DNA from: Hymenopus coronatus
Taxonomy: Eukaryota; Arthropoda; Insecta; Mantodea; Hymenopodidae
Direction of reading: 5' to 3'
Assembly (NCBI GenBank): GCA_030762935.1
Contig: CM060900.1
Coordinates: 283,546,284 to 283,610,283, forward strand
DNA length: 64,000 nucleotides
In this document: in pieces, positions 1-11,058 of the stretch
Layout of the letters: each line of letters begins with the position of its first letter
How positions within the stretch are numbered: position 1 is the first letter of the stretch
Notes under the pieces: model-generated
Seen by the model: the letters and a program-made list of their open reading frames with translations, nothing else
Databases searched by the model: none
Told to the model about the DNA's origin: nothing
Program-made: the position numbers and the translations under genes

Positions 1-177
1 TCGTCCACTTTTAAATAAACGTACCCATTCACGGACCACTCCTTCACTCATAACTCTTGGTCCGTACACGGCACAAAGCTCACGATGAATAGCTGCTGCA
101 GAATATCCTTTGGCTGTAAAAAACCTTATAACAGCACGCACTTCACATTTGGCGGGGTTTTCTATTGCAGTACACAT
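1..177 (-). CDS. mariner transposase, N-terminal part (partial)
   Basis: An open frame of 59 codons starts with ATG at 177 and continues without a stop to the window edge. The product begins MCTAIENPAKCEVRAVIRFF and contains the paired helix-turn-helix pattern of mariner transposases (EVRAVIRFFTAKGYSAAAIH, later YGPRVMSEGVVREWVRLFK). In the family this N-terminal domain binds the terminal inverted repeat, while the DD34D catalytic domain lies further downstream, here outside the window. No frameshift or nonsense codon is seen in the visible part, so this copy may be fairly young. It is unrelated in detail to the more decayed mariner at 24739-26534. Confidence 0.85.
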   Translation of the reverse strand, partial: MCTAIENPAKCEVRAVIRFFTAKGYSAAAIHRELCAVYGPRVMSEGVVREWVRLFKSGR

Positions 178-339
178 TTCAAACGGCCACAAACACTAAA
201 CTAGCGCAGGTACGACTTTCACTCGACCACGGCTTGATGCCGACTGACCTGCTGAGTGCGTGAATGCACAGATGGCGTCGCTACTCCCCCCACTACACGC
301 ACTGTGACCGATCGGAGGCTACTTTCTGAACGGCCCTCG
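1..339 (-). mobile_element. Tc1/mariner-type transposon, 5' end
   Basis: The 5' part of a mariner lies on the minus strand and runs off the left edge of the window. Its terminus is at 339, reading inward CGAGGGCCGTTCAGAAAGTA, which resembles mariner terminal repeats, and it is preceded by the TA dinucleotide at 340-341 expected of this superfamily. About 160 bases of 5' leader separate the terminus from the transposase start. The other terminus is outside the window, so completeness cannot be judged. Confidence 0.85.
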
Positions 340-429
340 TATATGGATCCCTTTAATATCTATGATCATATTGGGGGCTTTGCTTTAGAAACAATTCGTT
401 GACTGTAGCATCTTTAACTTGGGGTTTTT

Positions 430-597
430 AATCATTTTCTTTTCTTCAAATATACGCACATTCACTCACATGCATACTACCAGGCTCTGTGGGGGATAGG
501 GAATAATTGTGGTTAAACAAAAATTCCCCTCCGCAGCCTGGAATCGAAACTCCGGGTGAGAAAGCTCGCTGACCACGAGACCATGGAAGCAGTCCCT
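430..597 (-). repeat. tRNA-derived SINE-like head
   Basis: On the minus strand there is a polymerase III type promoter. An A-box-like TGGTCTCGTGG lies at 573-583 and a B-box-like GTTTCGATTCC at 540-550, spaced as in a tRNA. No acceptor-stem pairing or CCA-type end is apparent, so it is a SINE head rather than a tRNA gene. The 3' limit is a guess. Confidence 0.45.
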
Positions 598-1276
598 ACA
601 CTACAATGGGTTCTCTTCCCAATCGAATGGTGTCGAAGTACTTTCCATATGCACATAACATATTTTGAATGGTTTTGAGGAATTTGTACTTACTTTACAT
701 GTGACAATGTGTTGAAAATTCTCAATTTAGATTAATTATGAAATCCTACGTACAACCGGTTATCAATGTTGTCAAACACTTCAGAATACACAAGTTTATA
801 TTCTATATTTTTCTCTTCGAAGTTTTCTAATTGAGACACAGTTTATTGAAAAATCAGTTCTGTGATTATGTAAATCTGCTATCGAGCGGCGAGTTCTTTA
901 GGTGTTCTATTGACATTTGTTTTGAAGTATGTTACACAACACATCGACGAAAATGAATATTTTTTTCGAATATTTTAAAAGAAAAACAAATTTCAAAGAG
1001 AAAGACAAATTTGAAATTTTCTAATGGTACTAAAATATCTGAATCAATTTCTTGAGGGCTTTCTAACACGGCACAAAACAAACTTGACTGAATTTCCTGT
1101 TCACGGTGTTTACCAACCTTGACAATTAATTCCATTGTGTTGAACAAAACAAATCTCCATAATGTCATTTGTTATAGTTGCCAAAACCGTGTAAACCATA
1201 ACCACGGCTTATATTATGTCATTTTGAATTCAACTATAAAATCCTTTACACATAATAGAGGTTTCTAAGCAGGTAC

Positions 1277-1511
1277 GGCCGCGCCGTGGCTCGCCTCTCA
1301 CCTAGACGGCCGGGGTTCGATCCCAAGTGACCAAATGTGAGATTTGTGGTGGACAAAGCGGCGCGAGGGCGGGTTTTCTCCGGGTACTCGGGTTTCCCCT
1401 GCCATCGCATTCCACCGGTGCTCTATCATCATTCATGTATCATCAGTGTCACCGCCTGCGATGCCATAAGTAGTTAAAGCGGGCGTTAAACACTACCAAA
1501 AGAAAAAAAAA
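1277..1511 (+). repeat. tRNA-derived SINE, copy A, with perfect 11-bp target duplication
   Basis: This SINE begins GGCCGCGCCGTGGC, carries the B box GGTTCGATCCC, a unique body and an A-rich tail. It is flanked by an exact direct repeat, TAAGCAGGTAC, at 1266-1276 and 1512-1522, which is the hallmark of LINE-mediated retroposition. Compared with copy B (27348-27588) the region around the A box is shortened: the stretch carrying GTGGTTAGACC is missing. Copies C and D (44228-44456 and 44833-45092, minus strand) belong to the same family. Confidence 0.9.
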
Positions 1512-1689
1512 TAAGCAGGTACTTCGCTTCATATTTCAGCAGTGCCACACAATTGCCTAGATTAATAGAATTTGCTGCTTGAATACGTCTTTGAAAGGCC
1601 AATTCTTGTTTTTACTTTCTCTAGGCCCGTATGTACAATGTGCATAGTGGAAAGAGAAGATGTTGTATTTTACCCAAAATTTCGATGTC

Positions 1690-2067
1690 GAGATGTCACC
1701 GGAAATATGTTTTGGGGTACCCTGAGCCCCAAAAAGAGCATTCTTAGAAAAAGACAGCACAGCCCCAAAACAAAAATTCGTTAAATACCAAACATGGTAT
1801 TTAGGTTTAGTATCTTCCAAAAATGCAACACGAAGATTTTCGTGAAAATGCCCCCACTACAAACTACCCTTTACATGGAAAAATCTTTGAAAATTGTGAT
1901 TTTCTCAAAAAATGGCTCTAACGATTTTGACACAATGTATGTCCTTTACGTTTTTGTTGTGTAGATAATCGCTTCCGAGATATTCCTTGTTATTGGTTTC
2001 AATTGTAAACTACTTATACTTTTCTCAGACATGAGGTGTGCGTTTTTCTTTTGTTCTACTCCTGGCC

Positions 2068-2096
<29 letters not shown>
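1690..2096 (+). repeat. interspersed non-coding repeat, copy 1, ending in poly(A)
   Basis: This stretch aligns by eye, in order, with 12010-12628. Shared blocks are GGAAATATGTTTTG at the start, then ATCTTC..A...TG.CACGA, then the AGATATTC.TTGTTATT.GT block near 1977. The copy runs to a run of 29 A at 2068-2096, suggesting retroposition. No convincing coding sequence is visible and the family is unknown to me. Confidence 0.55.
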
Positions 2097-2098
<2 letters not shown>

Positions 2099-2989
2099 AG
2101 CGATTTGCAATGACAATCGCATAACGACAGCGTATACAAATTTGACTATCGGTTTAGCCTAGTGTATTCCCTTGGTTCCCCCCTACTTATAAGGAAAGAA
2201 GAATAATCTTATGTAGGAAGTTTATAGAACAGTTAGAGAAAGCCATGTGAGTGTATCACATCAGTTTTTTTTCAATTGTTTCCGTATTTTTGATTGTGTA
2301 TATTTCATTTTAAGCTGGTCACCAAGTGTAATTTCTATTCTGCTATATCTAAAAGTAGCTATAGGTACAGACGATCTTAGATTATTAACAGACGTTGGTG
2401 TTCGGCTGCTGACCACCGAATTTTTCAAATGCGTTTACCTAGACTGATACTCTGCTTTACGTAATTACTTTTAACTGTCTCCGAAACTTACTTCTCTGGA
2501 GCAGTGAAATATGCATATGGCCCGTGACCTTCAGAGGTGCGCGCTCAAAAGTTCTTGCAGCTCAGTAGAAGCAAGAGGGAAGTTGCTTCAGCTGGTTCAC
2601 AATCGTCGGTAATGTAGCGTATTAGATCTATGTGTTCCCCAACAGCAATATGCTTTATCTAGATATTATACAATATCTATGCCATTATAATGACATACTA
2701 ATACATCTGGATATTGTATATCTCCGAGCCGCTCGGTCGCGTTGTATACTAGCCTTCTGTCAAAAATTTACGGTGCAATTCTCACACTGCTTCGCCTGAA
2801 CGCACGCCACTGAATTGTTTAGAACGGAATAAGTAGAAAATTGGCATCATCGGTGCAGCTCATCAGTAATTGAATGAGATACAGATACATGCTTATGTGA
2901 ATGTCTTGGTGAAGACGGTAGAGAAAAGATACATGCTGTTCTGGGATTCTCTAAGCTTCTCCCATTACAAACTAAAATATGAACTACTT
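2097..2989. other. no gene or repeat recognised
   Basis: AT-rich sequence with frequent stop codons in all frames. I see no promoter, splice pair or repeat boundary that I can support. Confidence 0.5.
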
Positions 2990-3882
2990 TAGAGTGTCCC
3001 TAATATTATGTTTATTATCAGGGACATTTATAGAAAATTCGTGGAAAAGTCTGTGACATGTTACAAAAACCCGGGACATTACAAAAGTCCACAAATAGAA
3101 TGAAAAACCGATTATATTTACAAAATTAATGTAGTAAACACACATTATAAGTTCAAATTACTTATTCGGACCTACATTTAAATTCATGCCATTCTGCAGA
3201 GGTGTTATTGGCACTTTGCGTTTGTACACTCAAAGGTGTTTTTTCGTCTTAACATGATTCACAATATCAGAGTGTCCACCATGTGCAATATTGAACTTCG
3301 ATTTGCACAGTGTACACTCCACAGCTTCTCCATTCCCGTGATATACGGAAACTCACTCTTTATATTTCTGTTAAAGGAACACTTTCGTTTTGGCATTTTT
3401 GACACGAATACAGTGATTACTAATACACTTAAATCATTTAAACGCCACGTGGTCACTGAGCTGGATTCTGAAGAAGCAAAAATAAGTACCTACGTATACT
3501 TGAAAGAAAGGTTGATCACGCACAAGGCATCACATATTGTAAATTTGAATTAACCAATGAGTATTTTAAATTAACAGAGTAATACGAGTACTGCCGACAT
3601 ATGAGAGTAAAATAAAGCGCACGTGCTTAATCTTTAAGAATTATTTTCGTGGGCATTTACAAGTGGCGCCTTCTAGTGCTCATATTTGTAATTGCACACT
3701 AAACAAAGTTTAAACTTGAAAGAGAGCAAAAATCTCTACCGGAAAGTACATCTGAAGCGGACGCATTATTATTGAAAAAAGCGGGACATTTGAGCGTCCC
3801 GAAATATTTTTTTCGGGACACCGGGTCATTTAGTAAACAATGTGGACTGTCCCGGGAAAAAACGGGACGAGTAGACACACTA
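2990..3882 (-). mobile_element. internally deleted hAT transposon with BED-type zinc finger relic
   Basis: The termini are TAGAGTGTCCC at the left and, read from the right, TAGTGTGTCTACTCGTCCCG. The flanking octamers AACTACTT (2982-2989) and ATCTACTA (3883-3890) agree at six of eight positions, consistent with an aged 8-bp hAT target duplication. Inside, the minus strand encodes a start MPKRKCSFNRNIKSEFPYIT (near 3400-3340) and, after a frameshift, EAVECTLCKSKFNIAHGG followed by HSDIVNHVKTKKHL. This is the C-x2-C...H-x4-H BED-like zinc finger found at the N terminus of hAT transposases. The catalytic domain is absent, so this is a non-autonomous, about 0.9-kb derivative. Confidence 0.75.
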
Positions 3883-4289
3883 ATCTACTATGACGCAAGA
3901 ACATCTAGAGAATTTTACTATCGATAATGGAACTGAAACTCCAATAAATGTTAGTTCAGAAGATGTTATTGAGGAGATCAAAAGAATGGTTGGTCCCATT
4001 TAACTGGAGGATGCCATTTTATCAGTCAAATACAGATAGTTACCAAATCTTAAGATAGCTTTCTTATACTTTTGATTTGTAAGACATTGCTTCAGTTCAA
4101 TGTAATTTAAATGCAATGTTTAAATATAATAAACAATTAATAAATTAGTTAAGCTTTTTTATAGGAAAGTGAAATCACCTTAGAAGGTGACCCAACTTCT
4201 CACAATATAGTTGTTTGGCGTGAGGCAGCATATATGAATGTAATTCAACACAGGAAAGTGTATTAGGGGTAGAGAAATTCAAGATAAGA

Positions 4290-4610
4290 AGACTACAGGA
4301 CTCCCTGTAGATTTGAAAAGGAGAATGTAGAGTGGCTGTTAGATCATTTCCTAAACCAAAGCAACAAGGAAACAGGTGGAGCCCTCACAATTGAAGAGAG
4401 AATGAGGATATTTCTGAGATACCTACCACTTAAGGTTTGCAGAGCCCCAGAGCATGGCTGCCAAACATATTGGGGTGATTCACAGCACTATATCAGCTAC
4501 ATTATTAATTGTGTTGGAAAAATATTAAGCAAGGCTCACTTGTGGATCAATTTCCTTCAAGTTTACTACAAATTGAAACTGCAATAAATGAATGCATGAA
4601 TGACAACAGT
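4290..4610 (+). pseudogene. PIF/Harbinger transposase, N-terminal relic
   Basis: Translation in one frame gives NVEWLLDHFLNQSNKETGG and ALTIEERMRIFLRYL. After a frameshift it gives HIGVIHSTISATLLIVLEK and then ARLTCGSISFKF. This matches the HARBI1-like pattern of an N-terminal helix, an FLRY block and a helix-turn-helix with the I.V..ST.S motif. The DDE domain is missing and several frameshifts are needed, so it is a dead fragment. A short open frame at 3890-4006 upstream (beginning MTQEHLENFTIDNG) may belong to the same element but I cannot tie it to the family. Confidence 0.6.
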
Positions 4611-5019
4611 GCTTTACTTGAGTAGTAGACTGCACACATGTACAAGTAAGTAAGTAATATGGTTTTAGGGCGCACAACTGCAGAGGTCATTAGCGCCCTA
4701 GGGCAAATAAAAGAGCTAAATATTAAAAGACATAAAAACCACTAAAACAGGAGTACCACACAGGGTTAAAACCAGGTAAAGCACAAAAAGACTATCAAAG
4801 CCAGATTAAAAACGAGGCACTAAAAACATAAGTCGGTAAAAACTAAAACCCAGAGATAAAATTAAACCCTGCTGTACATCCCGCAGCGGCGGAGAAAATT
4901 AAAAAGTGCGTCACAATATACAGAGTTGTCGCCCAGAAGGCTGGGGATGTCATTAGGAAGACACAGGGATGCACGCAACACAGTATAAAGGCGGCACCCC
5001 AATAAAAGATGACGCACCG

Positions 5020-6465
5020 TCAATGGCTCGAAGCACATTGAGGTGCGGGTTCCCCACGTAAAAGATGCTGGTGGCTAAAACGGCAATGCCCGATACGCAG
5101 TCGCGCTAAAACCACCTCATCGCGGCGATATGCGCGCGAGGAAGTAGGCCAGGGGACAGGAAGGGACTTGACCGCCCTCAGTTTGTTGTCACGCACCCCG
5201 TACCATTCCGCGAACCAACGCGAAAGAATGGTCCGGCGCAGGTGAAGACGAACATCACCTGGAGGAACGGTGGTGCTAAAAACATGAGGCAATAAAACTG
5301 CAGACTTGGCAGCTGTGTCCGCTTGTTCGTTTCCGCTCACACCTAAGTGACCAGGAACCCAAACAAACGACACGCGACTGCAGGCGATCCTGAATACGCT
5401 GTATCAAGGGATGGCATGGATACAGCTCACGCAGACCCTGTAGCGCACCGAGGGAGTCGCTACAAATAAAACACTGCCTCAAATCCTGTCCCCGGATAAA
5501 AACAAGAGCCTGATATATACTAAAAAGTTCGGCGGTAAAAATCGAGCATTGCCCCAAAAGACGAAATGTAAAACTCCGCGAATTAAAAACGAAAGCACAT
5601 CCCACACCACGGTCTTCCTTAGAACCATCCGTGTAAATATAACAATGGTTGGGAAAGTCGGCCTGTAATTCTAAAAATGCGGAGCGGAAGACTGAAGGTG
5701 GAGTCATCGATTTCGGCATGGATGCCAACCCAAGGTGGAACTGGGTGTCGCAACGTAACCAAGGGGGAGGGGAAGGAACATTCCCCCAGTGGAAACACAC
5801 AGGCGGGCAAGCTTCCAAGAGCCGAAGGAGACGAAAACGAAACCCTGCCGGAAGCAAGGCCTGCGTGCTGACAGCATATTGACTGTCAAGAGACTCGTGA
5901 AAGAATAGCTTGAAAGGCGGGTGATCTGGCAAGGCAAAGAGGCGGAAAACATAGCTGCAAAGAAGCATCTGACGCCAATAGCACAGCGGAGATTTAGCAG
6001 CCTCCAGAGACAAACTAATAACCGGGCTAGTTGGAAAAAGGGCCAGACGAATCCCGCAATGGTGAGCTGGGTTTAAACGACGTACAAACGAAGAACACGC
6101 AAAAGAGTACACAATGCACCCGTAACCAAGTTTAGAGCGGACAAGCGAACGGTAGAGCTGTAATAGCACGGTGCGATCTGCTCCCCAGGATGTGCCACAT
6201 AAAACACGTAAACTATTTAATGAACGATCACATCTGGCCTTCAGCGAAGAGATATGGGATTAAGCTTTCTGTCAAACACCAAGCCGAGAAACTTCACCGT
6301 TTCGGCGAAGGACAGCGTTTCCGGCCCAAGGTGTAGAGAAGGCGGATCGTAACGTTTCCGACGCCAGAAGTTTACACAAACTGTCTTCTCGGAAGAAAAA
6401 CGGAAACCATTTTCAACACTCCAAGCGCGTAGACTATCAAAACTTGCCTGCAGGCGACTCTCCAA
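5020..6465 (-). pseudogene. LINE copy 1: RT C-terminal part and RNase H
   Basis: The 5'-most piece (6465-6241) covers the RT region after the catalytic box: SSEKTVCVNFWRRKRYD then VKFLGLVFDRKL. Next, 6169-5276 holds the RT thumb (LLQLYRSLVRSKLGYGCIVY) followed by an RNase H domain with IYTDGSKEDRGVGCAFVF (first Asp), SIFTAELFSIYQAL (Glu) and ICSDSLGALQG (second Asp). The frame then breaks. The last RNase H box, FVWVPGHLGVSGNEQADTAA, and the C-terminal cysteine tail lie in another frame at 5373-5020. RNase H removes the RNA strand after first-strand synthesis. All four catalytic acidic residues are still visible; the lesion is the frameshift near 5370. Confidence 0.85.
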
Positions 6466-8038
6466 AAGTCAAGTGCGCCGAGAGGTGCAATAAATTGCAA
6501 AATCGTCCACGTACAAGGAGGAGGAAATACCTGCAGGAACACACTCGACAATAAGATTGACGGCGACAGCAAAGAGAGTGACGCTGAGTAGCGACCGTTG
6601 AGGTACTCCATTCTTCTGACTAAAAACACGAGAGCAAACAGAACCCACACGTACACAAAACACTCTGTTCATCATGAACTCTCGGAGGAACACTGGAAGG
6701 CAGCCTCACTTATACAAGGTTTCTCGAGAGCGAAAAATATGGCCACAGTTTGGCACTTGCGTCGTAGAAATCCATTCAGGATGTGAGTCTAGAGAGAGAC
6801 GAGGTGGTCAGTCGAGGAGCGGTATCGGCGAAAGCCGCACTGGATATTGCACAGCAGTTTCTCAGACTCGAGCCACCATCGTAACCGACCATTGATCATG
6901 CGCCCCATCACTTTACAAACAGCACTGGTGAGGGAGATTAGGACGGTAACTGGAAGGAAGTCTACGATCCTTTCCCGGTTTTAAAATGGGAACAACGGTG
7001 GCTTCGCGCCAAGCCGTAGGAAGCACACCCTCCTGCCAAACGCGGTTATATAGTCTCAGGAGATAGAGTTTACCATCAGAAGAGAGGTGCTACAGCATTG
7101 CGATGTGAATACCATCAGGTCCTGTAGGGGAGTTCCGGGAAGATGCTAATGAGGCGTCCAGCTCTTGCATGCTAAAAAATGTGTTATAGAACCGGAAAGA
7201 GAGCCACCTAGACTCCACCTCCGCCTTAACGGCAAGGAAGGCCTGTTGATAATTGGCGGAACTGGACACATTTGCGAATGTGCTACCAAGGACTTCTGCA
7301 ACAGCATCCGGATCAACTACGGTGTTGGTGCCCACGAGTAGCCCCGGTATCGAACAGCTAGCCTGCATACCGGCAACAAGGCGGAGCTTCTCCCACACAA
7401 CGGATGAAGGTGTTGTGCGATTAAAGGTACACACAAACGAATTCCAAGAAGTCCTTTTGCTATTCTGAATAATTCGGCGTGCCCGTGCGCGTGTTTGTTT
7501 AAAATGATCAAATGTTCCAGCGTAGGGTGATGGCGAAATACCCTAAGAGCCCTCCTACGAGGACGAATGGCATCGTGGCACTCGGCAGTTCAACAAGGGA
7601 CCGGTAATCGTTTAGGGTAGGAAGATGTCCGGGATATGATTTGCTCAGCAGCGGAGATTATAACGTAGTTAAAGTGCTCGACCATATGATCAACCGTGTG
7701 GAACTGACGGTCGCCGAATACAGCCAGAGCGGAAAAGAGAGTCCAGTTCGACATAGACAGCTGCCAAGTGTCCACATGCAATGAGGGAATGTGGTGTGAA
7801 AGCAAGGTGAAGACGCAAGGAAAATGATCGCTGGAATGAGTTGCAGATACTACGTTCCATTGGAAGCGGTGATCAAGCTGTGCTGAACAAACAGAAAGGT
7901 CCAGGTGGGAAAGCGTGGCAGAAGAATCGGAAATGAAAGTAGGTTCACCGGTGTTCAAAACAGCGAGAATATGTTGCTCCAAAAGCTCAGCAAGAATAGT
8001 CCTCCGCGCACAGGCCCTAGGGGAACCCCAAAGGGTAA
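6466..8038 (-). pseudogene. LINE copy 1: endonuclease end, linker and RT palm
   Basis: From 8038 downward the endonuclease C-terminal part is visible: TILAELLEQHILAVLNTGEP, then SHLDLSVCSAQLDHRF and a THSSDHFPCVF block, the catalytic SDH motif of APE-type LINE endonucleases. A linker and RT start follow (7434-7090, with SSRNSPTGPDGIHIAML). Then comes the palm with the active-site box SSLYVDDFAIYC and the preceding NGVPQRSLLSVTLF (6693-6469), where the usual PQGS is PQRS. The reading frame changes several times, so this is a relic. Confidence 0.8.
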
Positions 8039-9186
8039 CGTTGCGACTGCCTGTTCCACCTTGGGTTGGCCTCCATGCCGAAGTCACTGACTCCGTCTTC
8101 GGTCTTCCGCTCCGCATTTTTAGCTTTGTAGGCCGAGTTTCCTAACCATTGTTTTATTTACACAGAAGGTTGCAAGGAAGACTGTGGTGTGGGATGTGCT
8201 ATTGTTTTTAATTCGTGGTTTTGCACATTTCATCTTTCGGGGCAGTGTTCTGTTTTTACCAGAACTTTTTAGTATCTATCACGCTCTTCTTTTTATCCGG
8301 GGACAGGATTTTAGGCAGTTTCTTATATGTAGCGATTCCCTCAGTGCACTGCATGGCCTTCCTGAGCTGTATCTCTACCATCCTTTGATCAAGCGTATTC
8401 AGGACCGTCTGCACTCGCTCGCTGACGCTGGCGTCAGCTTGTCGTTTGTTTGGGTTCCTGGCCACATGGGTATGAGCGGTAACGAACAAGCGGACACCGC
8501 TGCCAAGTCTGCGATTTTATTGACTAGTGTTTTTAGCTCCACTGTTCCTTCAGGTGATGTTGGTGTTCACCTGCGCCAGGCCGATCTTTCGCGCTGGTTC
8601 GCGGAATGGTTCGGCGTGCGTGGCAACAAGCTGAGAGAAGTTAAATCCCTTCCTGTTCCCTGGGCTACTTCTTCGCGAGCATGTCGCCGCGATGAAGTGA
8701 TTTTAGCATGACTGCGTATAGGGCACTGCTGTTTTAGCCACCGGTATCTTTTATGTGGGGAACCCACACCCCAGTGTGATTCATGCATCATCTTTTGTTG
8801 GAGTGCCGCCTTTTTACTGTGCTGCGTGCGTCCCTGTGTCTGCCCACTGACCTCCCCACCCTACTGGGCGACAACCCTGGTGCTTGTGAGAGGCTTTTTA
8901 CCTTTCTTCACCGCTGTGGGATATACAGTCGGGTTCAATTTTATCTCGGGTTTTTATCTTTTTACCGACTTGTCTTTTAGCTTACCTTTTCCTTTCCTTC
9001 AGTGGCATTGTCCTTTGTGTCAGTTTAATCCCTGGTTTTAGCTTGGCCTTCGTAGGTCTTTTATACTTTCTCCCTGGTTTTAACCCTTGTGCAGTACTCC
9101 TGTTTTAGTGGTTTTTCTGTGTTTTAGATGTTAGCTCTTTTATTTACCCTAGGGCGCTAATAACCTGAGCAGTTTTGTCCCCTAAA
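8034..9186 (+). mobile_element. RNase H-bearing LINE (I/LOA-like), copy 2, 5' truncated
   Basis: A plus-strand copy of the same LINE family covers only RNase H and the 3' UTR. It starts at GGTAACGTTGCGACTGCC, homologous to copy 1 at about 5757. RNase H boxes are readable across frames: FIYTEGCKEDCGVGCA (the first catalytic Asp is Glu here), SDSLSALHGLPEL, and FVWVPGHMGMSGNEQADTAA at about 8437-8505. The 3' UTR ends with the GGGCGCTAATAACC hairpin region and the tail expands into (CTA)n. In the stretch I aligned it differs from copy 1 at about one base in eight, so the two are separate insertions rather than one recent duplication. Confidence 0.8.
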
Positions 9187-9211
9187 ACCCCACTACTACT
9201 ACTACTATTAA

Positions 9212-9308
<97 letters not shown>

Positions 9309-9345
9309 GCTGCTACTGCTGCTGCTGCTGCTGCTGCTTACTCTC
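9187..9345. repeat. (CTA)n/(CTG)n microsatellite at LINE 3' end
   Basis: A trinucleotide array of mainly CTA repeats, with CTG at its end, begins exactly where LINE copy 2 ends. It is best explained as an expanded LINE 3' tail. The long poly-Ser and poly-Leu frames across it are artefacts. Confidence 0.95.
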
Positions 9346-10445
9346 ACCGTATTTAGGACTGACACCCCCCCCCAGGACTTACAAGCAGATGCCCAGGGTT
9401 CAGAAACCTGTTGGGGAGCCAACGGCATGAAACCTCAAAATGGAGAACATGGAATGAATGGTCAGCTGTAACCACTAGTAGATAATAAGGATATTAATTG
9501 GTTTCCCTGCCATTATTTGCAGTGCAGAATGAATTTTAAATACAAAATATTTCTTTAATCAACCACTTTTTACATACCTTCGTGTCATTCAGTCGGCCAC
9601 TGTGCATGTTTTGAAGGAAATATGTCTGTGCTAAGGTACGAGATTGTTTCACTGTTCTGTATACTGTGCACATAGTTATACTGTCAGCCAAAACTGAAAC
9701 TTTTCATTTACAGAGCTGTAAATTGACACATAACTACTAAGTTCCTGCGTTTAGGAGCTCCCCTGCATTTCATATGAGAGACTACATTATACTGAGAGTT
9801 TAACATAATGTCAACTCATTAGACGCATATTTTACAGTCTATAGGAAATGATCTACATTTGTCTTTTATGTTGGACACTAAATGTATTGTGTAATAATCA
9901 GTTCTTCAATTTGGATGCATTGTCATAGCTAGGTGGAGAGGCAAGAACTTCTAAACATGTCCAGGTTTGATGCATAAAACTGTTTTATTGAGTAAATATT
10001 TGAAGCACCTCTTACATACTTCAGCTGAATAGCTGATCTTGAACTGTCCTTATAAGCCTGGAAAAATATATGAAGACAGTTTCTCTTAGTCTAATATGTA
10101 TATCAGTGTTAATTACTATGAAATGATTTTATCAATCAAGACTCAGAAACAGTGGCTATTGGTGAATAAGGTATTAATTCAGATCTTCCTTAATGTTTTC
10201 ATTGTGTCCACTATGGTTAGGATGAACTGAATGGTTGTAATATATAAATAAACTAAAATAAACTAAGTAACTAAATAAACACTTGTGCTTCCTTTCCCCA
10301 TTGTTATTACTAGTGAAACAAACGAGGATTAAAAATTGAAAACAATACTATCTTTGCCAGTGCTTAAGGCTCTAGGCTTTATCTCTTCTGCGCACATTTT
10401 TCTGTATTCAAAGACTTTTTTACCATTTAGAATTCTGTTTTAAAT
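9346..10445. other. no gene recognised
   Basis: AT-rich sequence upstream of the first RAP1GAP exon, probably intronic. I see no coding potential or repeat boundaries. Confidence 0.5.
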
Positions 10446-10456
10446 AAATGTCCTAT

Positions 10457-10557
10457 AAAATAAGAACTAAAGCTTTCCTGGCGACGTGTTAATTCAAAAT
10501 CTTCTCGGGCTTCAAGCCAAGTTTTTACCTGGCTAGAAGCCCGAGAAGATTTTGAAT
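10457..10557. mobile_element. 101-bp foldback insertion with 12-bp target duplication
   Basis: The direct repeat TAAATGTCCTAT occurs at 10445-10456 and 10558-10569 and brackets a 101-bp insert. The second half of the insert, together with three bases of the right-hand repeat (10489-10560), is a strong hairpin. The left arm starts TTAATTCAAAATCTTCTCGG and the right arm is its near-perfect reverse complement, about 34 bp per arm around a short T-rich loop. No coding capacity. It could be a small non-autonomous retroposon or the end of a larger element; I do not recognise the family. Confidence 0.7.
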
Positions 10558-10875
10558 TAAATGTCCTATGTTTACCAGCTCTGTTTTTAGAAATCCTGTA
10601 AACCGTTTGCTAAGTCTATGAAGAACTATGAAGTGCATTCTAACCTGTATTTACAGAAATATGTAAAGAATGGAATGTATGATTATTCTAAAAATTAACA
10701 GTTGCTGCTTAGTATCTAGATTACCTCTAAGAGTTGTATTCTTTGCTAGAGCTAAGTTATTATATCCCCATACTCTTTGATACTTAGGAGCAGCAGTAGC
10801 CAGTTAAATAATAAATACATTATATTTATTCAAAAAAAAATGTCTAATTTCAATTTCCCATTAAATATATTTCAG

Positions 10876-11058
10876 GAACATCTAAATCTAGTAGCAACAG
10901 ATGAGAATCTGGGACCTGTATGCATTTCTATTAAGACAGAAAATGCAGCATCAGAGGAACACGTAAGGATATTATTACGACTGCAGACAGGCACCACACA
11001 TGAGCTTGTGCCATCATCTTGTCTCTCACCTGGTCCAACACTTACTAAGATAGCAAAG
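10876..11058 (+). CDS. RAP1GAP: Rap GTPase-activating protein (RAP1GAP family), internal exon
   Basis: An internal exon of 61 codons sits between the acceptor TTTCAG (ending 10875) and the donor AAG|GTAACC (11059), phase 0 at both ends. It encodes EHLNLVATDENLGPVCISIK, then EEHVRILLRLQTGTTHELVP, ending TLTKIAK. This matches the N-terminal half of the RapGAP fold in RAP1GAP (EHxNYY...LGxxxxSxK...EHLRxLLRxxxxTxHDVIP). RAP1GAP accelerates GTP hydrolysis by Rap1, controlling adhesion and polarity signalling. The next exon at 30271 continues the protein without a gap. No stop or frameshift is present, so this looks like a live host gene. SIPA1 or GARNL3 relatives fit the second exon less well. Confidence 0.88.

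Larger units (their letters stand above)
4655..8038 (-). mobile_element. RNase H-bearing LINE (I/LOA-like), copy 1, 5' truncated
   Basis: A minus-strand non-LTR retrotransposon reads, 5' to 3', from the middle of the endonuclease (8038) through reverse transcriptase and RNase H to a 3' UTR. It ends at about 4655 in a (TTAC)n tail at 4640-4660. The terminal 3' UTR forms a hairpin with stem GGGCGC/GCGCCC at about 4668-4702. Copy 2 (8034-9186, plus strand) and copy 3 (31640-35706) are the same family. Frameshifts in every domain make it non-functional. It abuts copy 2 head to head at about 8034-8040. Confidence 0.85.

Noticed and set aside
4655..9186. Twin-priming (single 5'-inverted LINE insertion)
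   Set aside because: Both halves contain the same RNase H region and each its own 3' UTR and tail, and they differ at many positions, so two insertions are needed.
9144..9471. Long poly-Ser and poly-Leu frames on both strands
   Set aside because: They translate a (CTA)n/(CTG)n microsatellite; no start context, domain or non-repetitive coding part.
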